Shown here piece after piece: positions 1 to 5,600 of a stretch of 20,311 nt of DNA (position 1 is its first letter; every line of letters starts with the position of its first letter). The notes below the pieces were generated by a model. The model had not been told where the DNA came from and did no database searches. It was given only the letters and a program-made list of their open reading frames with translations. The DNA is taken from the NCBI GenBank assembly GCA_035291485.1, contig DATDSA010000033.1, positions 1 through 20,311 on the forward strand, given 5' to 3'. Origin of the DNA: 9FT-COMBO-53-11 sp035291485. GTDB lineage: Bacteria > Patescibacteriota > WWE3 > 9FT-COMBO-53-11. A program made the position numbers and the translations under genes.

Positions 1-88
1 GGTTTGTTCCGACGTACGCAACCGTTCCGATCGCCAAGGCGGCGATGATGAGAATAAAGATAAAGGCGATTCCACTACGTTTTCCCAA
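1..88 (-). CDS. N-terminus of a membrane-anchored or secreted protein (partial)
   Basis: Only about 29 residues are inside the window; the gene runs off the left edge. Reading from a TTG start, the peptide begins with Lys-Arg followed by a long hydrophobic stretch (IAFIFILIIAALAIGTVAYV), which is a signal anchor or signal peptide. An in-frame stop lies three codons upstream of the TTG and no ATG or GTG is available, so TTG is the best start. No clear SD precedes it. It is divergent from the ASCH gene, with about 77 nt of shared regulatory space. Function cannot be told from this fragment. Confidence 0.45.
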   Translation of the reverse strand, partial: MGKRSGIAFIFILIIAALAIGTVAYVGTN

Positions 89-110
89 TTCAACCTAGTT
101 GTAGCACAAA

Positions 111-138
111 TTGATTTCTCTCTGCCCCGTGCTAACCT
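111..138 (+). promoter_or_regulatory. Promoter of the ASCH gene
   Basis: TTGATT (111-116) and TAACCT (133-138) are separated by 16 nt, with TGC just before the -10. The geometry equals that of the other accessory-gene promoters in this window, although the -10 is weak. A leader with AAGGAGG follows. Confidence 0.4.
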
Positions 139-165
139 AGAGACAATCGAAATTAAGGAGGAGAG

Positions 166-591
166 ATGGACGAGCTGTTGGCGTTGTCGACCAGACAGCC
201 GTGGGCTAGTCTGATTGTCTTGGGGCTCAAGGACATCGAGATCCGCACCTGGATAACCAAGCACCGCGGCCGGCTTCTCATCCATGCCGGGACTACGATC
301 AGTATTCGGCCGATGAAGTTTTGGTTCCCGAAGAGGAACGTCCCAACCGGGGCCATCATCGGCAGCGTCAAGCTGATCGATGTCGTTCGTTTCACACGGA
401 AAACCTGGAAGGAGTGGGGCGACCGGCACCTGGACATCGGGCGGCTGCCGCTCGAGAACACCTACGCCTGGATCCTGGAGGACCCGCGGCCGTTCCTCGA
501 ACCGATCCCGTACCGGGGATTGCTGAAGCTGTTCCGAGTGAGCTCCCTCGCAGTGCACCGCGCCCTAACCGCTTCTCTAACCCAACGCTAA
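166..591 (+). CDS. ASCH domain protein
   Basis: A 141-residue protein whose N-terminal half matches the ASCH (PUA-like beta-barrel) fold: ALSTRQPWASLIVLG near residues 6-20, then a DIExRTW segment and HRGRLLIHAG around residues 32-42. ASCH proteins are thought to bind RNA or nucleotides; the exact substrate is not known here. The usual ENRTW motif is EIRTW, so one commonly conserved Asn is replaced. The ATG is preceded by an excellent SD (AAGGAGG, about 5 nt spacing). It appears monocistronic: its own promoter lies upstream and a terminator hairpin overlaps its stop codon. The domain call is firm; the cellular role is not. Confidence 0.8.
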   Translation: MDELLALSTRQPWASLIVLGLKDIEIRTWITKHRGRLLIHAGTTISIRPMKFWFPKRNVPTGAIIGSVKLIDVVRFTRKTWKEWGDRHLDIGRLPLENTYAWILEDPRPFLEPIPYRGLLKLFRVSSLAVHRALTASLTQR

Positions 592-607
592 CTCCGTTGG
601 GTTTTTT
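579..607 (+). terminator. Intrinsic terminator overlapping the ASCH stop codon
   Basis: Perfect 9-bp stem AACCCAACG / CGTTGGGTT with a short loop, followed by a T run ending at 607. The TAA stop (589-591) lies in the loop and the last codons are in the 5' arm. Confidence 0.85.
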
Positions 608-610
608 AAT

Positions 611-619
611 TGTTATAGT
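611..619 (+). promoter_or_regulatory. Extended -10 promoter (leaderless start)
   Basis: TGT followed by TATAGT (614-619) ends 6 nt before the GTG start at 626, and there is no room for an SD. No good -35 is seen because the terminator of the previous gene occupies that position. The expected transcription start is at or next to the GTG. Confidence 0.5.
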
Positions 620-625
620 GAAACC

Positions 626-1813
626 GTGCCAAAAAAGACTCTCCTCATCCCGCTGATTATCATCCCTATCCTGGCAGCCGGGGCCTATCTCGTCTATCTC
701 CAGCTGAAAGGAAACGATTCGGGAGACCAGACCACGGAGCTTTCCGATGCGAAAAAGGCCGGCCAAAATCTTTCCAACGGCAAGTGCTCGGGGGAAGGAC
801 CGGGAATCTTGACTGCTCTTCCGATGAACAAAGATGATTTTTCAATTATCATCCCATACGGATTAACGGCCGGCGGACACGTGACCCCGATCGACCACCA
901 ATACTACTCACCGACCGTCTTTAATTCTCCCCGCGATACTTATCCTGTTTTTGCGATGGCGGATGCCCGGTTGGTGGACGTTCAACCCCGCGACACGGAA
1001 CGCGGCCGGGAATACCGGATGGTCTTCTCGATGACCTGTACCTTCCTTTACTACTACGATCTGGTAACGAGCTTAGCTCCTGATGTCCAAACCGCCTACG
1101 AGCGGGGAAATATGGATCTTTCGGTCACCGCCGGACAGATCATCGGCCGGATCGGCGGACAGACTTTGGACTTTGCCGTCTGGGACACGACCAAGCCCCT
1201 AACCGGCTTCGTCCGGCCGGAAAGCTACGCTGGCGAAGCTTGGAAAATATATACTGCCGATCCGCTAGAGTATGTCACCAAAGAATTAAAAGAGAAGATG
1301 CTGGCCAAATATATCAGGGTTGCGGACCCGATTTCGGGAAAAATCGACCATGATATTGACGGTCGACTAGTCGGAAATTGGTTCTTGGAAGGCAGCGGCG
1401 GATACGCTGGTCCGGGTGAGAATCAGCAAGGATATTGGAGCGGGCATCTTTCGATCGCCCCGGAACACATTGATCCGACCGCTTTTATTGTTTCCTTTGG
1501 AGATTTTAACGGAGAAGCCACCCAATTCTCCATTCCGAGAAATTCCCTCAACCCCGCGGAAGTCTCTTCCGCCACCGGGTTGGTTAAGTACGAACTGCTC
1601 TCCTGGAACTACCAAATGGGGGACGGGAAATTTTGGGATCGCTCCAGTTTCCCCGTTCTACCTATGGAACTATACAACGAGGGGTATCCATCCCAAGGTT
1701 GCGTTCTTCTTCAGCTAATTGAGGATCGAAAGCTCAAAATGGAAGTTTTCCCCGGAAAAACGTGTTCCAGCGTGACCGGATTTACCGCCCAAGCCCAGCT
1801 CTACACGCGTTGA
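626..1813 (+). CDS. Membrane-anchored extracytoplasmic protein with degenerate M23-like region
   Basis: A 395-residue protein with a short basic N-terminus (MPKK) and one hydrophobic helix at residues 5-26, so it is probably anchored and faces outward. Residues 84-94 (GHVTPIDHQYY), the YYYDLVTSL segment near 142-150 and VTAGQIIGRIGGQTLDF at 167-183 follow the order of strands in LytM/M23 peptidase domains. The complete Zn-binding set, in particular the HxH pair, is not seen, so catalysis is doubtful. Residues after about 230 are not assigned; they include several Cys (about 54, 138 and two near the C-terminus) that might form disulfides. GTG is the start because a TATAGT hexamer sits 6 nt upstream. 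The M23-like reading is an inference from motif order and could be wrong; the membrane anchor is clear. Confidence 0.7.
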   Translation: MPKKTLLIPLIIIPILAAGAYLVYLQLKGNDSGDQTTELSDAKKAGQNLSNGKCSGEGPGILTALPMNKDDFSIIIPYGLTAGGHVTPIDHQYYSPTVFNSPRDTYPVFAMADARLVDVQPRDTERGREYRMVFSMTCTFLYYYDLVTSLAPDVQTAYERGNMDLSVTAGQIIGRIGGQTLDFAVWDTTKPLTGFVRPESYAGEAWKIYTADPLEYVTKELKEKMLAKYIRVADPISGKIDHDIDGRLVGNWFLEGSGGYAGPGENQQGYWSGHLSIAPEHIDPTAFIVSFGDFNGEATQFSIPRNSLNPAEVSSATGLVKYELLSWNYQMGDGKFWDRSSFPVLPMELYNEGYPSQGCVLLQLIEDRKLKMEVFPGKTCSSVTGFTAQAQLYTR

Positions 1814-1836
1814 AGCTAGCAGTTTCCAACCGGCGC

Positions 1837-1870
1837 AAAAAGAAAAAGGGCCGAACGGTGGGTTCAGCCC
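1837..1870 (-). terminator. Intrinsic terminator of the 2575->1903 operon
   Basis: On the reverse strand the arms GGGCTGAAC and GTTCGGCCC pair over 9 bp with one G-U, followed by TTTTTCTTTTTGC. The same tail follows other accessory-gene terminators in the window. Confidence 0.85.
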
Positions 1871-1902
1871 TTGATGGATTCGACAAGCTCACCACAAGAC
1901 AA

Positions 1903-2259
1903 TCATATAATCCTGCGTGCGTGCTCGTCAATGGATTTGAAAAGAGCTTCCTTAAGCTCGGGAGGAGCACCCGGAGCAAAAGGATTGACTCCCCCGAAAA
2001 CCCCCCCCGGAAGTTCGGCCACCTTGCGGCTCGCCTCGTCCAGAGTCGCCATCAGGCTCTCCGACTTCTTTTCCTTCTCGTGAGCCAGGAAATCGTGCTC
2101 GATCTTTTCCCACTCCTCGTGAGTGAAAACCCGTTTGCAGTTCTTGCAATTGATGTCCCCGCCGCCCAAATTTCCTCGCCGGTCGGGAGCGACGTACCAC
2201 CACTCCACCACCCCGCCGCAGATCGGACAAGGGGTGTCGTAGACGACCCAATCATCCAT
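1903..2259 (-). CDS. Small zinc-ribbon protein, function unknown
   Basis: A 118-residue protein with CPICGG at residues 11-16 and CKNC at 38-41, spaced as a four-Cys zinc ribbon, with a WWYVAPDRRG segment between. The C-terminal half is charged and helical (HEEWEKIEHDFLAHEKEKKSE) and then Pro/Gly-rich. The start is the ATG of MDDWVV, preceded by AGAGGAGGG; a longer reading is possible but puts this SD inside the coding sequence. The ATG overlaps the stop of the preceding gene (ATGGATGA), which suggests translational coupling in a two-gene operon with the wHTH-like protein. No family name is recognised. Confidence 0.7.
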   Translation of the reverse strand: MDDWVVYDTPCPICGGVVEWWYVAPDRRGNLGGGDINCKNCKRVFTHEEWEKIEHDFLAHEKEKKSESLMATLDEASRKVAELPGGVFGGVNPFAPGAPPELKEALFKSIDEHARRII

Positions 2260-2575
2260 CGAAATCCCTCCTCTTCGGTTTCTCACCAGGAGCCAGAATT
2301 CTGACGCGATTCTCCGGCGTCATCTCTGCCAGGCCCTTGTCGAGCATCTCCCAAATCCCCCGATTGACCATGAAATTGGGAAACTGGCCCAGCAATCGAT
2401 GAAGTCTGAACGGCCGGTAGGTTCCGGGCCGGAGCGCCCTTAGCGCCGCGGACACCTCAACCGACATCTCCATCTCTTCCTTTTCTGAGTGCGGCCACCG
2501 TTTCACGAGGCGTTCTCGCCGACGGCGAGCCACCCCCGCCCGAAGCACCGCCCAACTGCGGCCAAATTTCGGCAT
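2252..2575 (-). CDS. Small basic protein with GRSWAV N-terminus and winged-helix-like C-terminus
   Basis: A 107-residue protein with two parts. The N-terminus (MPKFGRSWAVLRAGVARRRR) nearly repeats that of the gene at 3477-3818. The C-terminal 65 residues (RPGTYRPFRLHRLL, IWEMLDKGLAE, TPENRVRILAPGEK) are homologous to the protein at 3135-3395 and have the look of a winged-helix DNA-binding unit. The high Arg/Lys content fits nucleic-acid binding. The start ATG has AAAGGAGG upstream, and a shared leader (CCCAAAGAAAGGAGG) also appears before two neighbouring operons. It is the first gene of an operon with the zinc-ribbon gene. DNA binding is inferred. Confidence 0.7.
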   Translation of the reverse strand: MPKFGRSWAVLRAGVARRRRERLVKRWPHSEKEEMEMSVEVSAALRALRPGTYRPFRLHRLLGQFPNFMVNRGIWEMLDKGLAEMTPENRVRILAPGEKPKRRDFDG

Positions 2576-2598
2576 GGACGCCTCCTTTCTTTGGGATT

Positions 2599-2607
2599 AG
2601 TTTAGCA
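2599..2607 (-). promoter_or_regulatory. Extended -10 promoter for the 2575->1903 operon
   Basis: Reverse-strand TGC-TAAACT lies 24 nt upstream of the ATG. It overlaps the -35 of the forward promoter at 2602-2629, so the two divergent promoters should exclude one another. Confidence 0.4.
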
Positions 2608-2629
2608 GAGGGGGCCAAAGTGGTAGTTT
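2602..2629 (+). promoter_or_regulatory. Promoter of the acidic small ORF at 2638
   Basis: TTAGCA (2602-2607), 16-nt spacer ending in AGTGG, then TAGTTT (2624-2629). This is the geometry and the TGG-TA signature of the other forward promoters here. The expected start of transcription is 0-2 nt before the ATG. Confidence 0.35.
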
Positions 2630-2637
2630 TATTTTGA

Positions 2638-2814
2638 ATGGGTGAACCGATCGAACCTACCAACCATCCGAAAGAGGACCTGCACCGCTGGGAAGACGAG
2701 GGCGGAGCTGTTTATCCAGACGAAGAAAAAGAGGCTATCGAAGAGAGCGAAGAGCCTCCTCGAGAGCCTCAAAACAATCCAGAGCCATCCGCTCCACCTT
2801 ATTCAGAGGAGTGA
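2638..2814 (+). CDS. Possible small acidic, proline-rich protein (58 aa)
   Basis: An ATG ORF of 58 residues (begins MGEPIEPTNHPKEDL, ends PEPSAPPYSEE) that is strongly acidic, Pro-rich and probably disordered. There is no SD, but a promoter-like TTAGCA/TAGTTT pair with 16-nt spacing places transcription start at the ATG, as for other leaderless genes here. Its last 80 nt run antisense to the reverse-strand gene at 2735-2905, so at least one of the two may be spurious. No homologous family is recognised. Confidence 0.35.
   Translation: MGEPIEPTNHPKEDLHRWEDEGGAVYPDEEKEAIEESEEPPREPQNNPEPSAPPYSEE
2722..2758 (-). terminator. Probable terminator of the 3395->2735 operon
   Basis: On the reverse strand GAGGCT and AGCCTC form a 6-bp stem around a 16-nt loop, followed by TTTTTCTTCG. 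The TAG stop of the last gene lies at the 3' arm. The stem is short, so the call is tentative. Confidence 0.4.
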
Positions 2815-2905
2815 ACTCCGAAAACTTCCGCAGCCGCCGCGCGTCCTCTCGGTATTTCTTCAGGACTGCACGCAAGCGAGCATCTTTCTCCTTATCTTTC
2901 GCCAT
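2735..2905 (-). CDS. Small charged helical protein (56 aa)
   Basis: A 56-residue ORF beginning MAKDKEKDARLRAVLKKY and ending EALEEALRSLR, almost wholly alpha-helical by composition and probably a coiled coil or helix-loop-helix. Its ATG lies 2 nt after the TGA of the preceding gene and has AGGAAG upstream, so it is the third gene of the operon that starts at 3395. A T-rich terminator-like hairpin sits on its stop codon. It overlaps the 3' end of the forward acidic ORF at 2638-2814. Function is unknown. Confidence 0.55.
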   Translation of the reverse strand: MAKDKEKDARLRAVLKKYREDARRLRKFSEFTPLNKVERMALDCFEALEEALRSLR

Positions 2906-2907
2906 GC

Positions 2908-3138
2908 TCACTTCCTCGCTGGAGGATCAGCGGAACCCTCCTTGGCGCCCGGGGAACGATAACCAAAAATCGAATCAAAGAACGCTGGACCGAGCAGATA
3001 GAATGGTCCGAAGGAACGGCGCACCGCCGCCACCCTGATCTGGTCGCCAAAACGGTAGGCGATCTCGTTCAACCCCCGGTAGGCGTAGAGCTTACCATCG
3101 GTGTGCCTCAACAGCTTAGGTGAGACGGTGATGCTCAC
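2908..3138 (-). CDS. Hypothetical small protein (76 aa)
   Basis: The ORF could start further upstream, but the best start is the GTG that overlaps the stop of the preceding gene by 4 nt (GTGA), with GGAGAAGAGG just ahead. The 76-residue product (MSITVSPKLLRHTDGKLYAY at the N-terminus) contains YRGLNEIAYRFGDQIRV and a FGPFYLLGPAFF stretch, suggesting a compact beta-rich fold, then a flexible tail (GAKEGSADPPARK). No family is recognised. The overlapping stop and start on both sides indicate co-translation with the wHTH-like gene before it and the 56-aa gene after it. Confidence 0.6.
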   Translation of the reverse strand: MSITVSPKLLRHTDGKLYAYRGLNEIAYRFGDQIRVAAVRRSFGPFYLLGPAFFDSIFGYRSPGAKEGSADPPARK

Positions 3139-3395
3139 TCCCTCTTCTCCTTCGGCGGCAGGATCCGGACGCGGGATGTCGGCGTGAATCTCGCTAGACC
3201 CTGGTCGACCATCCTCCAAATGGCGGCCATAACGGTGTACCGGTAGCGCTGCTTCACCCGGCGAACCACTCCATCCGGAGAGTAAACCCCCGGCGGCAGC
3301 CGCTTCACCGCTTCGAAGGCCTCATCGTACAGAGCAGACTCCTCGGCGGCGCTCATTCCCGAACCACCACCCATCTCCGCCAGGCTCTGGTACAT
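3135..3395 (-). CDS. Small winged-helix-like protein, paralog of the 2252-2575 product
   Basis: An 86-residue protein. Residues from about 30 on align with the C-terminal part of the product at 2252-2575: both share RLxPGxYxP, then IWxMxDxGLA, then TPxxRVRILxPxEK. The predicted helix-helix-strand order (KRYRYTVMAAIWRMVDQGL) fits a winged-helix unit. The ATG start has a long SD (AAGGAGGAGGG) and is the first gene of a three-gene operon. Unlike its paralog it lacks the basic GRSWAV N-terminal segment. DNA binding is an inference. Confidence 0.7.
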   Translation of the reverse strand: MYQSLAEMGGGSGMSAAEESALYDEAFEAVKRLPPGVYSPDGVVRRVKQRYRYTVMAAIWRMVDQGLARFTPTSRVRILPPKEKRE

Positions 3396-3421
3396 CGCAC
3401 CCTCCTCCTTCTTTTGGAACT

Positions 3422-3430
3422 AGTTTACAC
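3422..3430 (-). promoter_or_regulatory. Putative -10 for the 3395->2735 operon
   Basis: Reverse-strand GTG-TAAACT lies 26 nt before the ATG, followed by a TTCCAAAAGAAGGAGG leader that recurs before the 4066 and 2575 operons. No convincing -35; the terminator of the upstream operon is immediately adjacent. Confidence 0.35.
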
Positions 3431-3433
3431 CAA

Positions 3434-3467
3434 CAAATAAAAAGGACCGAAATGGGAGTTTCGGTCC
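3434..3467 (-). terminator. Intrinsic terminator of the 4066->3477 operon
   Basis: Reverse-strand perfect 9-bp stem GGACCGAAA / TTTCGGTCC with a 6-nt loop, followed by TTTTTATTTG. Confidence 0.88.
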
Positions 3468-3476
3468 TGGGAGCAA

Positions 3477-3818
3477 TCAGAGATGAACGTAGTTCTCGAT
3501 CGCGTAGTTGATTTCCTCCCGCGTGGGATGTGCGCCCTCTCTCAACGCCCGACGGCCCTTCCCGGTGATCCGAAAGTACTCTTGGAAGTGGTCCGGCATA
3601 TCGGGTATCTTGACGAGCTTGTGACGCACCAGACCCTGGAGAACGCAGGCCTCCGCCAGCCGGAGCGTGAGCATCTTCTTCTCGAAGATACGGTCGTGCC
3701 AAAGGCCGTCCTCGAGAATTTTCAGAAGCGTCTTCACCCGCCGGTCGATCACCGGATCTCTCTTTCTTCGACGAGCGTGAGCTCTCCCCACCGCCCAGCT
3801 GCGGCCCCTTTTCGGCAT
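3477..3818 (-). CDS. Winged-helix-like DNA-binding protein with GRSWAV N-terminus
   Basis: A 113-residue protein starting MPKRGRSWAVGRAHARRRKR, near-identical in design to the N-terminus of the 2252-2575 product. The rest (LLKILEDGLWH, LAEACVLQGLVRHKLVKI, then YFRITGKGRRALRE) has the helix-helix-wing pattern of a winged helix, with the typical end of the wing (ITGKGRRAL). The start chosen is the ATG with AAAGGAGAA upstream, which overlaps the TGA of the previous gene by one base (TGATG); an upstream in-frame ATG has no such signal. It is the last gene of a two-gene operon followed by a strong terminator. Regulatory function is inferred from fold and charge only. Confidence 0.7.
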   Translation of the reverse strand: MPKRGRSWAVGRAHARRRKRDPVIDRRVKTLLKILEDGLWHDRIFEKKMLTLRLAEACVLQGLVRHKLVKIPDMPDHFQEYFRITGKGRRALREGAHPTREEINYAIENYVHL

Positions 3819-4066
3819 CAGAAGTTCTCCTTTAGTTCCGGACCCGGAAACCACTTCTCCGGGCGAAGCTCCTCGATCGCCGCCCGAACCAGAGCCCAGA
3901 TCCCGTCGCTGGGATCATGCCAAACGATTGCGTTTCGGGCAACTCCCTCGGGAGTTCGGATGACGCAGCCGTAGGAGTAGCGTCCCTTCCCATCCCGCCG
4001 AGACGTTCGGTGCGCGGTCAGAGTTCCAACCACTCGGCCGTTCACGGACAGCTCGCAGATCATCAT
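3818..4066 (-). CDS. Hypothetical small protein (82 aa)
   Basis: An 82-residue product (MMICELSVNGRVVGTLTAHR at the N-terminus) with a beta-rich first half (YSYGCVIRTPEG) and a helical segment WALVRAAIEELRP. The start is the double ATG after GAAGGGAGAAG; an ATG 27 nt further upstream coincides with the promoter -10 and is rejected. First gene of a two-gene operon with the winged-helix-like gene, linked by a TGATG overlap. No family is recognised. Confidence 0.6.
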   Translation of the reverse strand: MMICELSVNGRVVGTLTAHRTSRRDGKGRYSYGCVIRTPEGVARNAIVWHDPSDGIWALVRAAIEELRPEKWFPGPELKENF

Positions 4067-4091
4067 CTCTCTTCTCCCTTCTTTTGGAATC

Positions 4092-4100
4092 ATTCTACCA
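4092..4100 (-). promoter_or_regulatory. Extended -10 promoter for the 4066->3477 operon
   Basis: Reverse-strand TGG-TAGAAT, 25 nt before the ATG. Its upstream region overlaps the -35 of the forward promoter at 4109-4136, giving a compact divergent pair. Confidence 0.5.
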
Positions 4101-4108
4101 AACGAATC

Positions 4109-4136
4109 TTGAAATCCTATAGACCGGTGGTAAGAT
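4109..4136 (+). promoter_or_regulatory. Cassette-type promoter for the 4168 gene
   Basis: TTGAAA (4109-4114), a 16-nt spacer containing TCCTATA and CGGTGG, then TAAGAT (4131-4136). Nearly the same spacer sequence recurs in the promoters at 14028, 14392 and 14720. Confidence 0.75.
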
Positions 4137-4167
4137 TAAGAAAATCCGAGTTGGGAGGAGAAACAGG

Positions 4168-4584
4168 ATGAGTCCTTTAGCTGTCTTCTTTGGGATTTTT
4201 CTGGGGCTGATCTTGGCGCTGATCGTCCAAAGCATCCAGATCCGGGTCGTGCGACGGCGGTTCATCCGATACTTCGGCCGCAACGCGACTCAGTCGGAGG
4301 TCGATGGGAAGTTGGTGGCGATGGCCGGCGCAATCGCCTACTCCCGCCGCCAACAGCTTGGCTACGTCAAGAGCTTTCTCTTCGGAATGAGCGAGTCCAT
4401 CGATCTCGATGAGAAATCACCGGAGAGGAAAAAGGCGGAGAGTATCGCAAAGGCGTTGCTGAAAACAAGCCTCAGTTGGAAACGGGCCTTCCGGAGAGGC
4501 CGAAGAGGTTTCCGGCGCGCCCAGCGACTGGCGAAGCATCACGGCTTCTCCGTACGGAAGGACTACACCGACTACCTTCGATAA
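4168..4584 (+). CDS. Small membrane-anchored basic protein
   Basis: A 138-residue protein with an N-terminal hydrophobic helix at residues 3-23 (LAVFFGIFLGLILALIVQSI) followed by Arg-rich sequence (IRVVRRRFIRYFGR), which predicts a cytoplasmic soluble part. The C-terminus is very basic (KRAFRRGRRGFRRAQRLAKHH), so it could contact nucleic acid or phospholipid. ATG start with GGGAGGAG upstream. It has the same promoter family as the small membrane-protein cassettes at 14.0-15.1 kb and its own terminator. No family is recognised. Confidence 0.65.
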   Translation: MSPLAVFFGIFLGLILALIVQSIQIRVVRRRFIRYFGRNATQSEVDGKLVAMAGAIAYSRRQQLGYVKSFLFGMSESIDLDEKSPERKKAESIAKALLKTSLSWKRAFRRGRRGFRRAQRLAKHHGFSVRKDYTDYLR

Positions 4585-4605
4585 AATCCTGTTCGGGACG
4601 ATCAC

Positions 4606-4640
4606 AAGCAGCAGACAAACGTCCGCTGCTTTTTCTTTTT
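4606..4640 (+). terminator. Intrinsic terminator of the 4168 gene
   Basis: AAGCAGCAGAC pairs with GTCCGCTGCTT with one A-C mismatch, followed by TTTCTTTTTGC. It sits between two convergent genes; the opposite strand lacks a T run. Confidence 0.8.
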
Positions 4641-4649
4641 GCGGAAAAA

Positions 4650-5510
4650 TTAAGAGACCTTCCCAGCCGAACCGAAGAGGGTGATTTTGGCCTCGATGAT
4701 TTTTTGGACGGCCGCAATCACGGGCGGCATAATCTTATAGATCGCCACTTCATCCGAAGATTTGAGAGTTTCCTCCAGTGTTTTTCGATAAGCTAGTCTA
4801 AGTTCGGTGTTGACGTTGACCTTCACAATTTTGCCGATCTTAATCGCATTCCGGACCTGCTCCTCCGAAATGGTGCTGCCCCCGTGCAAGCTGAAAAAGC
4901 AAGAGAGCCGGGCGCGCAGCTTCGCCAAAAGATCCAAGTCGAGGTGCTTCTCGCTGGCGTAGACTCCGTGGACGTTGCCGATGGAAACGGCGAGGGTATC
5001 GATCCCCGTTCTCCCGACAAAATCCTCCGCCTGATCAGGATCGGTGAGCTTTTCTTGGGCCACCACGTCCTCGGCTTTTTCCTCGTGGACCGCGCTCGTC
5101 CCGCCGATCGGCGTTAGCTCCGCCTCGCACAGTAGCCCCTTGGCGTGGGCCTCCGCGGCGATCTTTTTGGTGGCGGCAACGTTTTCTTCGTAAGGAAGTT
5201 TGGAGGCGTTGATGTGGATCAGGTCGTAACCGGCGGCAATGCCCTCCTCGGCGGCCTCGACCGACGGCGAATGGTCCAAATTAATGAGCATTGGCACGCC
5301 GAATTCCTCGCTCAGATTTCGAACCACGTCCACCAAATTAGCGGGTTCGATGAATTCGGTCTCGCCGTGCGAGCTCTCGGCGATCACCGGCGCCTTTAGG
5401 GCCCCGGCGGCCTGCGCGATCGCTTTGAGGGTCTCCAAATTGGCGGCATTGAAGGCGCCGATCGCGTAGCCCTCATCGTGCGCTTTTTGGAAGAGTTCTT
5501 TGGAAGTCAT
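4650..5510 (-). CDS. fba: Class II fructose-bisphosphate aldolase
   Basis: Cleaves fructose 1,6-bisphosphate to DHAP and glyceraldehyde 3-phosphate with a Zn ion. The 286-residue protein has the class II landmarks in order: GAFNAAN near 18-24, INLDHSPS at 77-83 (D79 and the Zn ligand H80), CEAELTPIGG around 128-137, GNVHGVY at 178-184 (H181), LHGGST at 208-213 (H209) and the phosphate-site VNVNTELR at 231-238. Length fits the KbaY/GatY/FbaA family, so a tagatose-bisphosphate aldolase role cannot be excluded. No SD precedes the ATG; the 5' region is an AT-rich repeat with a TTAATT about 10 nt upstream. It is the last reverse gene of the sugar-phosphate block. Confidence 0.92.
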   Translation of the reverse strand: MTSKELFQKAHDEGYAIGAFNAANLETLKAIAQAAGALKAPVIAESSHGETEFIEPANLVDVVRNLSEEFGVPMLINLDHSPSVEAAEEGIAAGYDLIHINASKLPYEENVAATKKIAAEAHAKGLLCEAELTPIGGTSAVHEEKAEDVVAQEKLTDPDQAEDFVGRTGIDTLAVSIGNVHGVYASEKHLDLDLLAKLRARLSCFFSLHGGSTISEEQVRNAIKIGKIVKVNVNTELRLAYRKTLEETLKSSDEVAIYKIMPPVIAAVQKIIEAKITLFGSAGKVS

Positions 5511-5516
5511 TTTGAT

Positions 5517-5600
5517 AACAAATTAACAATTAGCATATCGTCAATTATCAAATCATTTGTTAATTGGATACTTGTCAATTGGTAATTGCAATTGAACAAT
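5517..5600. repeat. AT-rich repeat spacer upstream of aldolase
   Basis: Built of repeated words such as CAATTAT, TTAATTG and AATTGCAATTG in both orientations. It is a degenerate relative of the element found at 8165, 9312 and 12014. Confidence 0.6.

Noticed and set aside
1762..2304. A 180-codon forward ORF after the M23-like gene
   Set aside because: It overlaps two SD-led, coupled reverse genes and their terminator; its translation has no recognisable features.
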